In this document: in pieces, positions 40,903 through 49,760 of the stretch
Layout: each line of letters begins with the position of its first letter
Numbering within the stretch: position 1 is the stretch's first letter
NCBI GenBank assembly: GCA_037145635.1
Contig: JBBCXB010000002.1
Coordinates: 186,001-250,000, forward strand
Direction: 5' to 3'
Length of the DNA: 64,000 bases
DNA from: JAATFS01 sp037145635
Lineage (GTDB): Bacteria > Pseudomonadota > Gammaproteobacteria > Xanthomonadales > Xanthomonadaceae
The notes under the pieces: generated by a model
The model's database searches: none
The model's input: only the letters and a program-made list of their open reading frames with translations
Told to the model about the DNA's origin: nothing
Program-made: the position numbers and the translations under genes

Positions 40903-42450
40903 TCAGCCGCCGGCCTTGAGCGCCACGTAGCTGGTGGACTTGCCGCTGGTGACCAGCAGCATCACCACGTCGCCCTTCTTGTAGCCGGACAGCTCGCGGT
41001 TCAGCTCGGCGACGCTGCCGACCTTGGCGCGGCCCACCCGCACGATCACCAGGCCCGGGGCCAGCGCCGGCTGGGTGTTGCGCGCGGCCGCGCCGGTCAC
41101 CGCGCTGATGCGCACGCCCTCGCCGGCGGCCAGGCCCAGGCGGTCGCGCTCGGCGCCGGTCAGGTCGGCGACCTGCAGGCCGAGCAGGTCGACGCTGGCC
41201 GGGGCGGCCGGTCGCGCCGAGGCGCTGTCGGCCCCGCGTGCCGGGCCGCTGGCCGGGTTCTCCAGCGAACCGAGGGTGACCGTGACCTCGCGCGGCTTGC
41301 CCTCGCGCAGCAGGCCGAGCTTGACCTGGGTGCCCGGCGCCATCAGCCCGATCATCGGCGGTACGTCGCTGAAGGCCACGACCTCCTTGCCGTTGACCGA
41401 GCGGATCACGTCGCCGACCTCGATGCCGGCCTTGGCCGCCGGGCTGCCGGCGGGCAGGCTGTTGACCAGCGCGCCGCGGGTGTCCGGCAGGCCCAGTCCC
41501 TGCGCCTTGAGCGTGTCGATCGCGCCGACCTCGACCCCGAGCATGCCGCGGCTGACGTGGCCGGAGCGCTTGATCTGCTCGGCGGCGCTCATCGCCAGGT
41601 CGACCGGGATCGCGAAGCTGATGCCCATGTAGCCGCCGGACGCGGAGAAGATCTGCGAGTTGATGCCGACCACCTCGCCGCGGGTGTTGAGCAGCGGGCC
41701 GCCGGAATTGCCCTGGTTGATCGCCACGTCGGTCTGGATGAACGGCACGTAGCGCTGGTCCGCATAGGGATTGCTGCGCCCGGTGGCGCTGACGATGCCG
41801 GCGGTCACCGAGTGGTCCAGCCCGAACGGCGAGCCGATCGCCACCACCCACTGGCCCGGCTTGAGCAGGTTGGAGTCGCCGATGCGCACCGTCGGCAGGC
41901 CGCGCGCGTCGATCTTGAGCAGGGCCACGTCGAACTGCTCGTCGCTGCCGACCACCTTGGCCTTGAACTCGCGGCGGTCGGTGAGCTTGACCGTGACCTC
42001 GCTGGCGCCGTCCACCACGTGGTGGTTGGTGAGCACGTAGCCATCGGCGGAGATGATGAAGCCCGAGCCGGTCGACTTGCCCGCGATGGCGTCGCCGTCC
42101 TCGTCCTGCCCCGGTGCCTGGCGCGGCGCGCCGGGCATCTGGAAGTCGGGTCCGAAGAAGCGGCGGAAGAATTCCGGGACCTGCTCGTCGTCGGGCATGG
42201 CGCCCCCGTTGCGCCCGGAGCGCGCCATCGCATCCCTGCGGGTGACCGTGGTCTCGATGTTGACCACGCCCGGGCCGACCTGCTCGACCAGCCCGGTGAA
42301 GTCCGGCAGGCCGCTGACCAGCTGCGGCGCCGGGGTGGCGCTGCGGGTTGCGATCGGCGCGGCGGGCGGGTCCGGCTGCTGGGCGCAGGCGACCAGCGGC
42401 AGCGTCATGGCCAGCAGGCCGAACATCTGGTTACGAAGGCGGTGGTTCAT
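40903..42450 (-). CDS. mucD: HtrA/MucD-type serine protease with a lipobox
   Basis: A 515-residue periplasmic protease-chaperone of the DegP/DegQ/MucD group. The catalytic His (VLTNHHVVDGA near 141), Asp (FDVALLKIDA near 171) and Ser (INQGNSGGPLLN near 246) are intact. Two PDZ domains follow (about 300-385 and 415-510). The N-terminus MFGLLAMTLPLVACAQQ ends in Leu-Val-Ala-Cys, a lipobox, so the mature protein may be lipidated at Cys22 rather than soluble. With Ala next to Cys, outer-membrane sorting is expected. It belongs to the rpoE-rseA-mucD envelope stress group and likely degrades misfolded envelope proteins and limits the stress signal. Confidence 0.93.
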   Translation of the reverse strand: MNHRLRNQMFGLLAMTLPLVACAQQPDPPAAPIATRSATPAPQLVSGLPDFTGLVEQVGPGVVNIETTVTRRDAMARSGRNGGAMPDDEQVPEFFRRFFGPDFQMPGAPRQAPGQDEDGDAIAGKSTGSGFIISADGYVLTNHHVVDGASEVTVKLTDRREFKAKVVGSDEQFDVALLKIDARGLPTVRIGDSNLLKPGQWVVAIGSPFGLDHSVTAGIVSATGRSNPYADQRYVPFIQTDVAINQGNSGGPLLNTRGEVVGINSQIFSASGGYMGISFAIPVDLAMSAAEQIKRSGHVSRGMLGVEVGAIDTLKAQGLGLPDTRGALVNSLPAGSPAAKAGIEVGDVIRSVNGKEVVAFSDVPPMIGLMAPGTQVKLGLLREGKPREVTVTLGSLENPASGPARGADSASARPAAPASVDLLGLQVADLTGAERDRLGLAAGEGVRISAVTGAAARNTQPALAPGLVIVRVGRAKVGSVAELNRELSGYKKGDVVMLLVTSGKSTSYVALKAGG

Positions 42451-42543
42451 CAGGCATGACTCCGATGGCAGGCAGAAAGAAGCCGGCGCCCGCGACGGCG
42501 CGCGGGCCGGGGCCGGCAGGGAAAGGGACGAAGGCCGCGCCGC

Positions 42544-43422
42544 TCAGGGCTGGGGCAACGGCGGCTCCGAAGCGGGCTCGGACACCGGCAGCCGCGGCTC
42601 GAACGGGTAGAACGTGGCGCCACGCTCCTGCCGCGAGAAGCTGGCGCTGAGCGGGCTCGCGCCCTCGCCGCCCGCTCCCAGCACCGCACGCGGCCAGGGC
42701 TTGGCCTGCAACGTGCCCGGATGGGCGAACGGATTGGCCAGCGGCTCGGCCGGCAGCGCGGGCGCGGCGGCGGCCACCAGCCGCGGCGGCTCCTGCTGCT
42801 GGCGCGCCGCGGCACTGCGCGCGACCTGCTGATTGCGGGTGGCCGCGCCACGTCGCGGCGCGGTCTCCTGGCGCCGCGCCGAGGCCAGCGCGGCCGCAGG
42901 CACGGCGGCGGCGGCGGCCGCCAGGGCCGACGCATCCGGAGCCGGAGCCTGCGGAGCACGCGGCTCCGCGGCCACCGGGGCCGGCGCGGGTGCCGGATCC
43001 GGCCGCTGTGCGGCCGCCGCCAGCGCCGGCTGCGCCTCGGGAGCGGACGTATCGGGCAGTCGCTCGCGCGCCACGAACAGCGCCAGCGCCGCCACCGAGG
43101 CCGCCAGGGCGGCACCACCGCCCCAACGCCAGCGCTGGCGCGGCGGATGCGCCGCGGTCGCCGGGGCCGGCTCGGCGGCCACGGCCGCGGCTACCCGCGC
43201 GGCGAAGTCCAGCGGTGCCGGCGCGCAGCCGGCGCCGCGGAGCACGTCGCCGCACAGCTGCCAGCGCTCCTGGCACAGCGCCAGCTCCTCGTCGTGCGCC
43301 ATGCGCCGCAGCAGGAAGCGGGTCTCGTCGGCCGACAGCTCGCCGTCCACCAGCGCCGACAGCTGCTGGCGGTAGTGGAGCTCGAACTTGTCGGTGCTCT
43401 GGAATTCGGAATTATGGCTCAT
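42544..43422 (-). CDS. rseA: Anti-sigma-E factor RseA (MucA-like)
   Basis: A 292-residue single-pass inner-membrane anti-sigma factor. Residues about 15-75 form the cytoplasmic sigma-binding domain (QQLSALVDGELSADETRFLL and ERWQLCGDVLRG). The membrane helix is near 103-118 (GGAALAASVAALALFVA). The periplasmic part is very long, Pro/Ala/Gln-rich and probably unstructured, ending in a more ordered tail. E. coli RseA is 216 residues, so the periplasmic part is extended here. It overlaps the rpoE stop by ATGA, so the pair is translationally coupled. Confidence 0.9.
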   Translation of the reverse strand: MSHNSEFQSTDKFELHYRQQLSALVDGELSADETRFLLRRMAHDEELALCQERWQLCGDVLRGAGCAPAPLDFAARVAAAVAAEPAPATAAHPPRQRWRWGGGAALAASVAALALFVARERLPDTSAPEAQPALAAAAQRPDPAPAPAPVAAEPRAPQAPAPDASALAAAAAAVPAAALASARRQETAPRRGAATRNQQVARSAAARQQQEPPRLVAAAAPALPAEPLANPFAHPGTLQAKPWPRAVLGAGGEGASPLSASFSRQERGATFYPFEPRLPVSEPASEPPLPQP

Positions 43423-44039
43423 ACACGGTGTCGCTCACGGGTGGCACTGCCGGACTCCAACAGGGGCCGCAGTTCTGCGTCGATGGCCTCGCGCGCCCGG
43501 AAGATGCGCGAGCGCACCGTCCCGATCGGACAATCCATCTTTCGCGCGATGTCGTCGTAGCTCAGGCCCTCCACCTCGCGCAGGGTGATGGCCGTCCGGA
43601 GTTCTTCCGGCAGGGCTTGGACCGCGCGCATCACCGTTTGTTCCAGCTCCTGGCGCATCAGTTCGCGCTCGGGGGTGTCGGTGTCGTGCAGGCGGGTGGC
43701 GCCGTCGAACTGCTCGGCGTCGCTCACCTCGATGTCGTCGGTGGGCGGGCGGCGGTTGTGGGCGACCAGGTGGTTCTTGGCGGTGTTCACGGCGATGCGG
43801 TGCAGCCACGTATAGAACTGGGCGTCGCCGCGGAAGTTCCCGATCGCGCGGAAGGCGCGCACGAAGGTGTCCTGGGCCACGTCCTGACATTCGCTCCAGT
43901 CGGCGATGTAGCGCCCGATCAGGGCGACGATCCGGTGCTGGTACTTGCGCACCAGCAGATCGAAGGCCGCCCGCTCGCCACGCTGCACACGCCGGACCAG
44001 TTCCAGATCCAGCTGCTGAGGTGTTTCAACTTCGGCCAT
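43419..44039 (-). CDS. rpoE: RNA polymerase sigma-E factor
   Basis: A 206-residue ECF sigma factor for the envelope stress response. Region 2 contains LVRKYQHRIVALIGRYI and DVAQDTFVRAFRAIGNF (near 53-70), followed by FYTWLHRIAVNTAKNHL. Region 4 contains LREVEGLSYDDIARKMDCP and GTVRSRIFRAREAID. ATG 44039 was chosen over a Met 4 codons earlier since homologues begin MAEVET-like. A sigma-E-type promoter (44080-44107) lies just upstream, predicting autoregulation. Confidence 0.96.
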   Translation of the reverse strand: MAEVETPQQLDLELVRRVQRGERAAFDLLVRKYQHRIVALIGRYIADWSECQDVAQDTFVRAFRAIGNFRGDAQFYTWLHRIAVNTAKNHLVAHNRRPPTDDIEVSDAEQFDGATRLHDTDTPERELMRQELEQTVMRAVQALPEELRTAITLREVEGLSYDDIARKMDCPIGTVRSRIFRAREAIDAELRPLLESGSATRERHRV

Positions 44040-44079
44040 GTCGGGCCGCACTCCTGTCAGCCCCGCCGAAGCCGGACCC

Positions 44080-44107
44080 TATGACCGCCAATGAAAAGAA
44101 AAAGTTC
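44080..44107 (-). promoter_or_regulatory. Sigma-E-type autoregulatory promoter of rpoE
   Basis: Minus strand: TGAACTT with GAACTT at 44107-44102, 16-base spacer, GTCATA at 44085-44080. This is close to the known sigma-E consensus GGAACTT-N15/17-GTCTAA. Predicted start near 44073, 34 bases before the ATG. Confidence 0.6.
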
Positions 44108-44278
44108 AGCGCGCCGCGCGCGCCGCCTCGTACCCAGGTTAACGGGGGGTCCGTTACGCTGGCGCCAGCCGGCGGTCCCTTCCCGCGCTTCCCTCACCCT
44201 GCTATTGGGATTTGACGTGAAGGAAACAACCTCTGGATGATAACCACCCTTTCCATACATAACCGGATGGTCCGCCTC

Positions 44279-46342
44279 ATGCTTCCAGGCTTCGATGGGC
44301 TCCGATTCAGTCACTGGCAGGCCGAGCTGCGCGAGGACGGTGTCTTGGTGCTCAGCCTCGACCGCCAGGATGCCGCGGTCAATGCGTTCTCGCAGGCCGT
44401 GCTGCTGGAACTGGGCGACGTGGTCGAGCGGCTCGCGCTGGACCCGCCCAAGGGCGTGGTGATCCGCTCGGGCAAGGCCAACGGCTTCATCGCCGGCGCC
44501 GACCTGAAGGAGTTCCAGGAGTACGACCGCAAGGGCACGGTCAACGACGCCATCCGCCGGGGCCAGGCCACGTTCCAGAAGCTGGCGGAGCTGCCCTGCC
44601 CCACGGTGGCGGCGATCCACGGGTTCTGCATGGGCGGCGGTACCGAGATCGCGCTGGCCTGCCGCTACCGCGTGGCCTCGGACGACCCCTCCACCCGCAT
44701 CGGCCTGCCCGAGACCAAGCTCGGCATCTTCCCCGGCTGGGGCGGCAGCGCGCGGTTGCCGCGGCTGATCGGCGCTCCGGCGGCGATGGACCTGATGCTG
44801 ACCGGGCGCACGCTGGCGGCGAAGGCGGCACGCGCGATGGGCCTGGTCGACAAGGTCGCGGCACCGGCGGTGCTGGTGGACACGGCCGCGGCGCTGGCGC
44901 TGGCGGGCACGGTGCGGCCGCTGAAGCAGCGCGCCACCGCCTGGGCCACCAACACCTGGCTGGCGCGCCGGCTGCTGGCACCGCAGATGACCAAGCAGGT
45001 CGCGCGCAAGGCCCGCAAGGAACACTATCCCGCGCCCTACGCGCTGATCGGGGTGTGGCAGCGCAGCGGCGGCCGCGGCATCCAGGGCCGCCTCGACGCC
45101 GAGCGCAAGGCCGTGGTCAAGCTCGCCGGCACGCCGACCGCGCGCAACCTGATCCGCATCTTCTTCCTGACCGAGCGCCTCAAGGGGCTGGGTGGCAGGG
45201 AGCACGGCATCCGCCACGTGCACGTGGTCGGGGCCGGGGTGATGGGCGGCGACATCGCCGCCTGGTCGGCCTACAAGGGCTTCGAGGTGACCCTGCAGGA
45301 CCGCGAGCAGCGCTTCATCGACGGCGCGCTGGCGCGGGCCGGCGAGCTGTTCGCCAAGCGTGTCAAGGACGAGGCCAGGCGGCCGGCCGTGGCCGCGCGC
45401 CTGAAGGGCGACCTGGCCGGGGCCGGCGTCGCCGCGGCCGACCTGGTGATCGAGGCGATCATCGAGAACCCCGCCGCCAAGCGCGAGCTGTACCAGTCGG
45501 TGGAGCCGCGCCTGAAGCCGGACGCGCTGCTGACCACCAATACCTCTTCGATCCCGCTGACCGAGCTGCGCGAGCACATCCAGCGCCCGGCGCAGTTCGC
45601 CGGCCTGCACTACTTCAATCCGGTGGCGATGATGCCGCTGGTGGAGATCGTGCAGCACGACGGCCTGGCGCCGGAGCACCGCAAGCGCCTGGCCGCGTTC
45701 TGCAAGGCGCTGGACAAGCTGCCGGTGCCGGTGGCCGGCACCCCGGGGTTCCTGGTCAACCGCGTGCTGTTCCCGTACATGCTCGAGGCGGCCACCGCGT
45801 ATGCCGAAGGCATCCCGGGCGCGGTGATCGACAAGGCCGCGGTGAAGTTCGGCATGCCGATGGGCCCGATCGAACTGATCGACACCGTGGGCCTGGACGT
45901 GGCGGCCGGCGTCGGCGAGGAGCTGGCGCCGTTCCTGGGCCTGCCGATCCCGGACGCGCTGAAGACGGTCGAGCCCAACCGGCGCGGCAAGAAGGATGGC
46001 CAGGGCCTGTACACCTGGCAGAACGGCAAGGCGACCAAGCCCGAGGTGCCGGGCGGCTACGAGGTGCCGGCCGACCTGGAGGACCGCCTGATCCTGCCGC
46101 TGCTCAACGAGGCGGTGGCGTGCCTGCACGATGGCGTGGTGGACGATGCCGACCTGCTGGATGCCGGCGTGATCTTCGGCACCGGCTTCGCGCCGTTCCG
46201 CGGCGGCCCGATCCAGCACATCCGCGCCACCGGCGCCGACGCACTGCTGGCGCGGCTGCAGACACTGCAGGCCCGCTACGGCGAACGCTTCGCGCCGCGC
46301 CCGGGCTGGGACGCGCCGGCGCTGCGCGAACCGGTGGCCTGA
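44279..46342 (+). CDS. Fused enoyl-CoA hydratase / 3-hydroxyacyl-CoA dehydrogenase (FadB/FadJ-like)
   Basis: A 687-residue cytoplasmic beta-oxidation enzyme. The N-terminal crotonase domain (about 1-185) has the oxyanion motifs NGFIAGADLKEFQ and GGGTEIALACRYRVA with catalytic Glu in LGIFPGWGG. The dehydrogenase part (about 300-600) has the NAD site VVGAGVMGGDIA, the LHYFNPVAMMPLVEI motif and GFLVNRVL. A C-terminal 6PGDH-like domain follows. The start was set at 44279 since homologues begin with M-L-x-G-x-DGLRFSHW. An earlier ATG at 44237 has AAGGAA 11 bases upstream, but the stretch between is A/T-rich and unlike coding DNA. No partner thiolase (fadA/fadI) is adjacent. Confidence 0.92.
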   Translation: MLPGFDGLRFSHWQAELREDGVLVLSLDRQDAAVNAFSQAVLLELGDVVERLALDPPKGVVIRSGKANGFIAGADLKEFQEYDRKGTVNDAIRRGQATFQKLAELPCPTVAAIHGFCMGGGTEIALACRYRVASDDPSTRIGLPETKLGIFPGWGGSARLPRLIGAPAAMDLMLTGRTLAAKAARAMGLVDKVAAPAVLVDTAAALALAGTVRPLKQRATAWATNTWLARRLLAPQMTKQVARKARKEHYPAPYALIGVWQRSGGRGIQGRLDAERKAVVKLAGTPTARNLIRIFFLTERLKGLGGREHGIRHVHVVGAGVMGGDIAAWSAYKGFEVTLQDREQRFIDGALARAGELFAKRVKDEARRPAVAARLKGDLAGAGVAAADLVIEAIIENPAAKRELYQSVEPRLKPDALLTTNTSSIPLTELREHIQRPAQFAGLHYFNPVAMMPLVEIVQHDGLAPEHRKRLAAFCKALDKLPVPVAGTPGFLVNRVLFPYMLEAATAYAEGIPGAVIDKAAVKFGMPMGPIELIDTVGLDVAAGVGEELAPFLGLPIPDALKTVEPNRRGKKDGQGLYTWQNGKATKPEVPGGYEVPADLEDRLILPLLNEAVACLHDGVVDDADLLDAGVIFGTGFAPFRGGPIQHIRATGADALLARLQTLQARYGERFAPRPGWDAPALREPVA

Positions 46343-46375
46343 CGCTGCGGCCGCGTCCGGCCTGAATCGCTGCCA

Positions 46376-46406
46376 CGACGACGGCGGGCCCTGCCCGCCG
46401 TCGTCG
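46376..46406. terminator. 14-bp perfect hairpin between convergent genes
   Basis: CGACGACGGCGGGC / GCCCGCCGTCGTCG with a 3-base loop, between the beta-oxidation stop (46342) and the TonB receptor stop (46417). No T-run follows; its role as bidirectional terminator is inferred from place and strength. Confidence 0.6.
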
Positions 46407-46416
46407 CACCGGTCCG

Positions 46417-49293
46417 TCAGAACTTCAGGCTGAGGCTGGTGAAGAAGTACCGGCCGGCCTGGTCGTAGCCGCGCAGCGAGTTGCCGTTGTAGGCCAGGCT
46501 GCCTCCCACCAGCGGCGGCTCCTTGTCGGCGAGGTTGTTGAGGCCGAGCGTCCAGGTGGCGTAGTTGCCCAGCTGCACCGAGCCGGACAGGTCCAGGTAG
46601 TTGTACGCCGAGACCTTGTGGCCGCGGTTCACCAGCAGCGAATCGGTGGTGCCCGCGCTGCCGTCGGTGTTCTCGTAGTCGAGTTCGCCGATGTAGCGCC
46701 AGCGCAGCCCGATAGTGTAGCGGTCGAAGCTGTAGCGCGCGTTGGCCACGTGCCGCCACTTGGCGGTGCCGCCGCTGTCGCCAGCGGGGCTGCCGCAGGC
46801 GGTGTTGACCACGCCGGCGCAGTCGTAGCTGGTCACGTCCAGTCCGGGCACCGGCTCGTACGCCTGCTTGAGCACGTAGCTGCCGACGATCGAGGTGTTC
46901 AGCCGTCCCGGGCCGACGTTCCAGCCGTAGGACGCGGTCAGGTCGATGCCACGGAAGTGCAGCGTGCCGAAGTTGTCCAGCGAGTTGGCCACCAGCCCCG
47001 AGACGTCCAGGTCGCTGCCGCGGAACAGGTCGCCGGTGGCCGCGTTGCGGCGGATGCGCCCGCACAGGTCGGCGTCGCCGGTCAGGCCGCAGGCGGTGAG
47101 CAGGTTGGACGAGCCGATGGAGCGGATCGCGTCCTCGATCTTGATGTCGTAGTAGTCGACGCTCAGGTCCAGGTTGCTGATCGGGCTGGCCGCGAACCCC
47201 ACCGTCCAGGTGTTGGCGGTTTCCGGCTTGAGCGCCTCGTTGCCGCCGCCGATCTCGTTGTACTGGCCGGCCGGGTTGGCGGCGACGTTGCCGTACTGGG
47301 CCGCGCTCACGCCGGTGCGCGCGCACTGCTCGGCGGTGAACGCGGGCGTGGCGCCAGCGCAGGGGTCGGTGCCGCTCCACAGGCCGATGGTGTTGGCGTC
47401 GTACAGCTCGGTGATGCTGGGCGCGCGGATGGCGCGGTTCCAGCCGGCCCTCAGGCGGTACTTGCCATCGTCGAAGGTGGCGCCCAGGCCGGCCTTGTAG
47501 GTGTTCACCCCGCCGGAGGTGTCGTAGTCGGAATAGCGGTAGCCCAGCTGCAGGTCCAGGTCGTCCAGCCGGCCCACTCCGGCCAGCAGCGGCACTGCGC
47601 CTTCCAGGAAGAACTCCTTGACGTCGATGTCGCCGGACACGCTGGTGGTCGGCCCGCCGAGGCCGGTGAAGTTGCCGGCCTCCATGTTGCTGTCGGCGGT
47701 GCGGCGGTAGGTCTCGGTGCGCCACTCGTAGCCGGCGACCAGGCTGATCGGCTTGCTGTCGGCCCATGGCAGGCCGTAGCCGAAGTCGCCGGTGACGTAG
47801 CCGTTCAAGGTCTTCATCGAGGTCACGTAGTTGACGATGCCCACGCCCTGCAGCGCCTCGGCGGCTTCCACGCTGACGTTGTCGTTCCAGACGTCGTAGG
47901 GCACGCAGCCGTCGAACGAACCGCTCGGGCAGCCCAGCAGTGCGTCCTGCACGCGGGTGGTGACGAAGTCGTTGATGCTCTCGATCTTGGTGGTGCTGCG
48001 GTTGTAGGTGAACGAGGCGTCGTACGACCAGTTGCCGGCGATGGCGCCGCCGGCGCCGCCGGTGAGGCTGAAGCTGTCGCTGTCGCTGTTGGAGATGCGC
48101 GGGCCGCCTTCCACGTTGCGCTTGGCGACGTAGACGGTGAACGCGTCGTCGGTGATGCCGACATCGCGGCACAGGCTGCCGATCACCGCGGTATCGCAGC
48201 CGACCGTCAGGTCGGTGAAGAACGCGCCGGACGGGGCGATCTGGGTGGAGCTGCGGCGGTTGACCAGCAGGGTCTCCAGGTAGGGCTTGAAGTGCTCGTT
48301 GACCTCGTACTTCAGGCTGCTGCCCGCGGTGTAGCGCGTATCCGGGCGCTGGTAGTAGTTCACCGGCGCGTAGTTGTAGAGGTAGGGCGTGTCGGTCTGC
48401 GACCAAGTGCCGCTGGCCGACGGCCGCACGTAGAACGCACCGGCCGACGGCGCCACCACGTAGAAGTTGGCCGGGTCCGCGGTGGCCGAGCCGCCGCAGG
48501 CGCGCCCGTTGTTGCTGAGCGCGCACGACGAATAGTCGCGCTGCCCCTGCAGCAGCGGATCGTTCTTGCGCCAGGTGGCCCACGCGGTGGCGTGGCCGGT
48601 CTCGCCGAAGCTGCCGCCGATGGCCAGGTCCAGGTTGCGCGAGATGCCGTCGAAGCCGGAGCCGCCGGTCGGGTAGCCGTAGCCCGCCTCGTCCATCACC
48701 CCGCGCATGTAGCCGTTGTCGTTGTCGTGCTGGAAGGCCGAGTAGCCCATGTTGACGCTGACCCCCTCGAACTCGTCGTCGAGCACGAAGTTGACGACGC
48801 CGGCCACGGCGTCGGAGCCGTAGACCGCCGACGCGCCGCCGGTGAGCAGGTCCACGCGCCGCAGCAGCGCCGCCGGCACGATGCTGATGTCCGGCGTCTC
48901 GCCGATGCCCTTGGGGATGCGGCGGCCGTTGACCAGGGTCAGGGTGCGCTGCGCCCCGAGCCCGCGCAGATCGACGGTGGCGTAGCCCTCGGAACCGTTG
49001 TTGGAGAAGTTGTCGAAGGTCATCGCCAGCTGCGGATACTGGTTGACCAGGTCCTCGACCTTGGTGGCGCCGGAGTACTGGAATTCCTCGGCGTTGATCT
49101 CGGTGACCGGGCTGGACGCGGTCATCGACTGGCTCTTGAGGCGGGTGCCGGTGACGCTGACCGCGTCGAGCGTGGTGGACGGGGCCGCGGCCGGGTCCTG
49201 CGCGAGCGCCGTGCCCGGCGCAGCAAGGGTGGCGGTACCAAACGCGAGCGACAGCACGATCGCATCGCGCAGCGGGGTGGTCTTCAATCTCAT
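46417..49293 (-). CDS. TonB-dependent outer-membrane receptor
   Basis: A 958-residue outer-membrane transporter driven by TonB. The signal peptide ends near residue 32 (AAPGTALAQ). The plug domain starts with LDAVSVTGTRLKSQSM and includes VDLRGLGAQRTLTLVNGRR and VDLLTGGASAVYGSDAVAGV. The barrel fills the rest and ends with a C-terminal Phe (YFFTSLSLKF). There is no N-terminal signalling (FecA-type) domain and no sigma factor gene adjacent. Substrate unknown. The ATG at 49293 was chosen because GGAGAG lies just upstream; a Met 5 codons earlier lacks such a site. Large receptors with this plug type are abundant in Xanthomonadaceae. Two TPR-sulfotransferases lie upstream. Confidence 0.93.
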   Translation of the reverse strand: MRLKTTPLRDAIVLSLAFGTATLAAPGTALAQDPAAAPSTTLDAVSVTGTRLKSQSMTASSPVTEINAEEFQYSGATKVEDLVNQYPQLAMTFDNFSNNGSEGYATVDLRGLGAQRTLTLVNGRRIPKGIGETPDISIVPAALLRRVDLLTGGASAVYGSDAVAGVVNFVLDDEFEGVSVNMGYSAFQHDNDNGYMRGVMDEAGYGYPTGGSGFDGISRNLDLAIGGSFGETGHATAWATWRKNDPLLQGQRDYSSCALSNNGRACGGSATADPANFYVVAPSAGAFYVRPSASGTWSQTDTPYLYNYAPVNYYQRPDTRYTAGSSLKYEVNEHFKPYLETLLVNRRSSTQIAPSGAFFTDLTVGCDTAVIGSLCRDVGITDDAFTVYVAKRNVEGGPRISNSDSDSFSLTGGAGGAIAGNWSYDASFTYNRSTTKIESINDFVTTRVQDALLGCPSGSFDGCVPYDVWNDNVSVEAAEALQGVGIVNYVTSMKTLNGYVTGDFGYGLPWADSKPISLVAGYEWRTETYRRTADSNMEAGNFTGLGGPTTSVSGDIDVKEFFLEGAVPLLAGVGRLDDLDLQLGYRYSDYDTSGGVNTYKAGLGATFDDGKYRLRAGWNRAIRAPSITELYDANTIGLWSGTDPCAGATPAFTAEQCARTGVSAAQYGNVAANPAGQYNEIGGGNEALKPETANTWTVGFAASPISNLDLSVDYYDIKIEDAIRSIGSSNLLTACGLTGDADLCGRIRRNAATGDLFRGSDLDVSGLVANSLDNFGTLHFRGIDLTASYGWNVGPGRLNTSIVGSYVLKQAYEPVPGLDVTSYDCAGVVNTACGSPAGDSGGTAKWRHVANARYSFDRYTIGLRWRYIGELDYENTDGSAGTTDSLLVNRGHKVSAYNYLDLSGSVQLGNYATWTLGLNNLADKEPPLVGGSLAYNGNSLRGYDQAGRYFFTSLSLKF

Positions 49294-49760
49294 GTCTCTC
49301 TCCGACATTCCATGGGGGATTGGGCACGGCCGCGGATGCGGGCTCAGAAGCCCGGGCAGTGCACGGCACGGCGGACGACGCACGCCGGATACGCGGCGTC
49401 AGGGGACGTCCGCGGCGAAGGTGAAAGACACCCTCAAAGAGACGCGGACGCCTCGATGTTAACGATGCGTGGAGATTAGTAAACCCCTGTTTTTCAACGC
49501 ACAAATGCGGTGCGAATGCCTCCCCGAAACAGTGCAGATGCACCGTGGAAGACACCGCCTCGATGCCCGCGCGCGGGGGCGGCGCCTGTAGGCGGAGACG
49601 CCGCGTCGTGCATGAGCGCGAAGGCCTGCACGTCGCCAGAAGCACGCATCCGCACGCAGATGCGCCGCAACCATGCGTGATGCAACCTCTCTGCACGGAC
49701 CCAGGCGAGCCGCGTGGCGCACGGGCCCACCCGGCCCGCGCGCCGGCGCCGGAACGCGGG
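49294..49760. other. 467-base intergenic region between TonB receptor and sulfotransferase 1
   Basis: No credible gene. An A/T-richer island at 49458-49506 (TTAACGATGCGT, AGATTAGTAAACCCC, TGTTTTTCAACG) likely holds the receptor promoter. CGCACAAATGCG (49498-49509) is a small inverted repeat. A 78-codon frame on the minus strand (49494-49730) has no Tyr and no family resemblance. Confidence 0.5.

Noticed and set aside
44237..44278. Start of the fused beta-oxidation protein at the upstream ATG (44237)
   Set aside because: It has an acceptable ribosome site, but the extra 14 residues come from A/T-rich DNA unlike the gene, and homologues start at the later Met. Kept as an alternative only.
46618..49479. 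953-codon plus-strand frame antisense to the TonB receptor
   Set aside because: Val/Ala/Gly/Arg-rich with no domain; the minus-strand receptor is complete.
49494..49730. Possible RaxX-like peptide substrate for the sulfotransferases
   Set aside because: The 78-codon frame has no Tyr, no secretion leader and no ribosome site; it is most likely non-coding.
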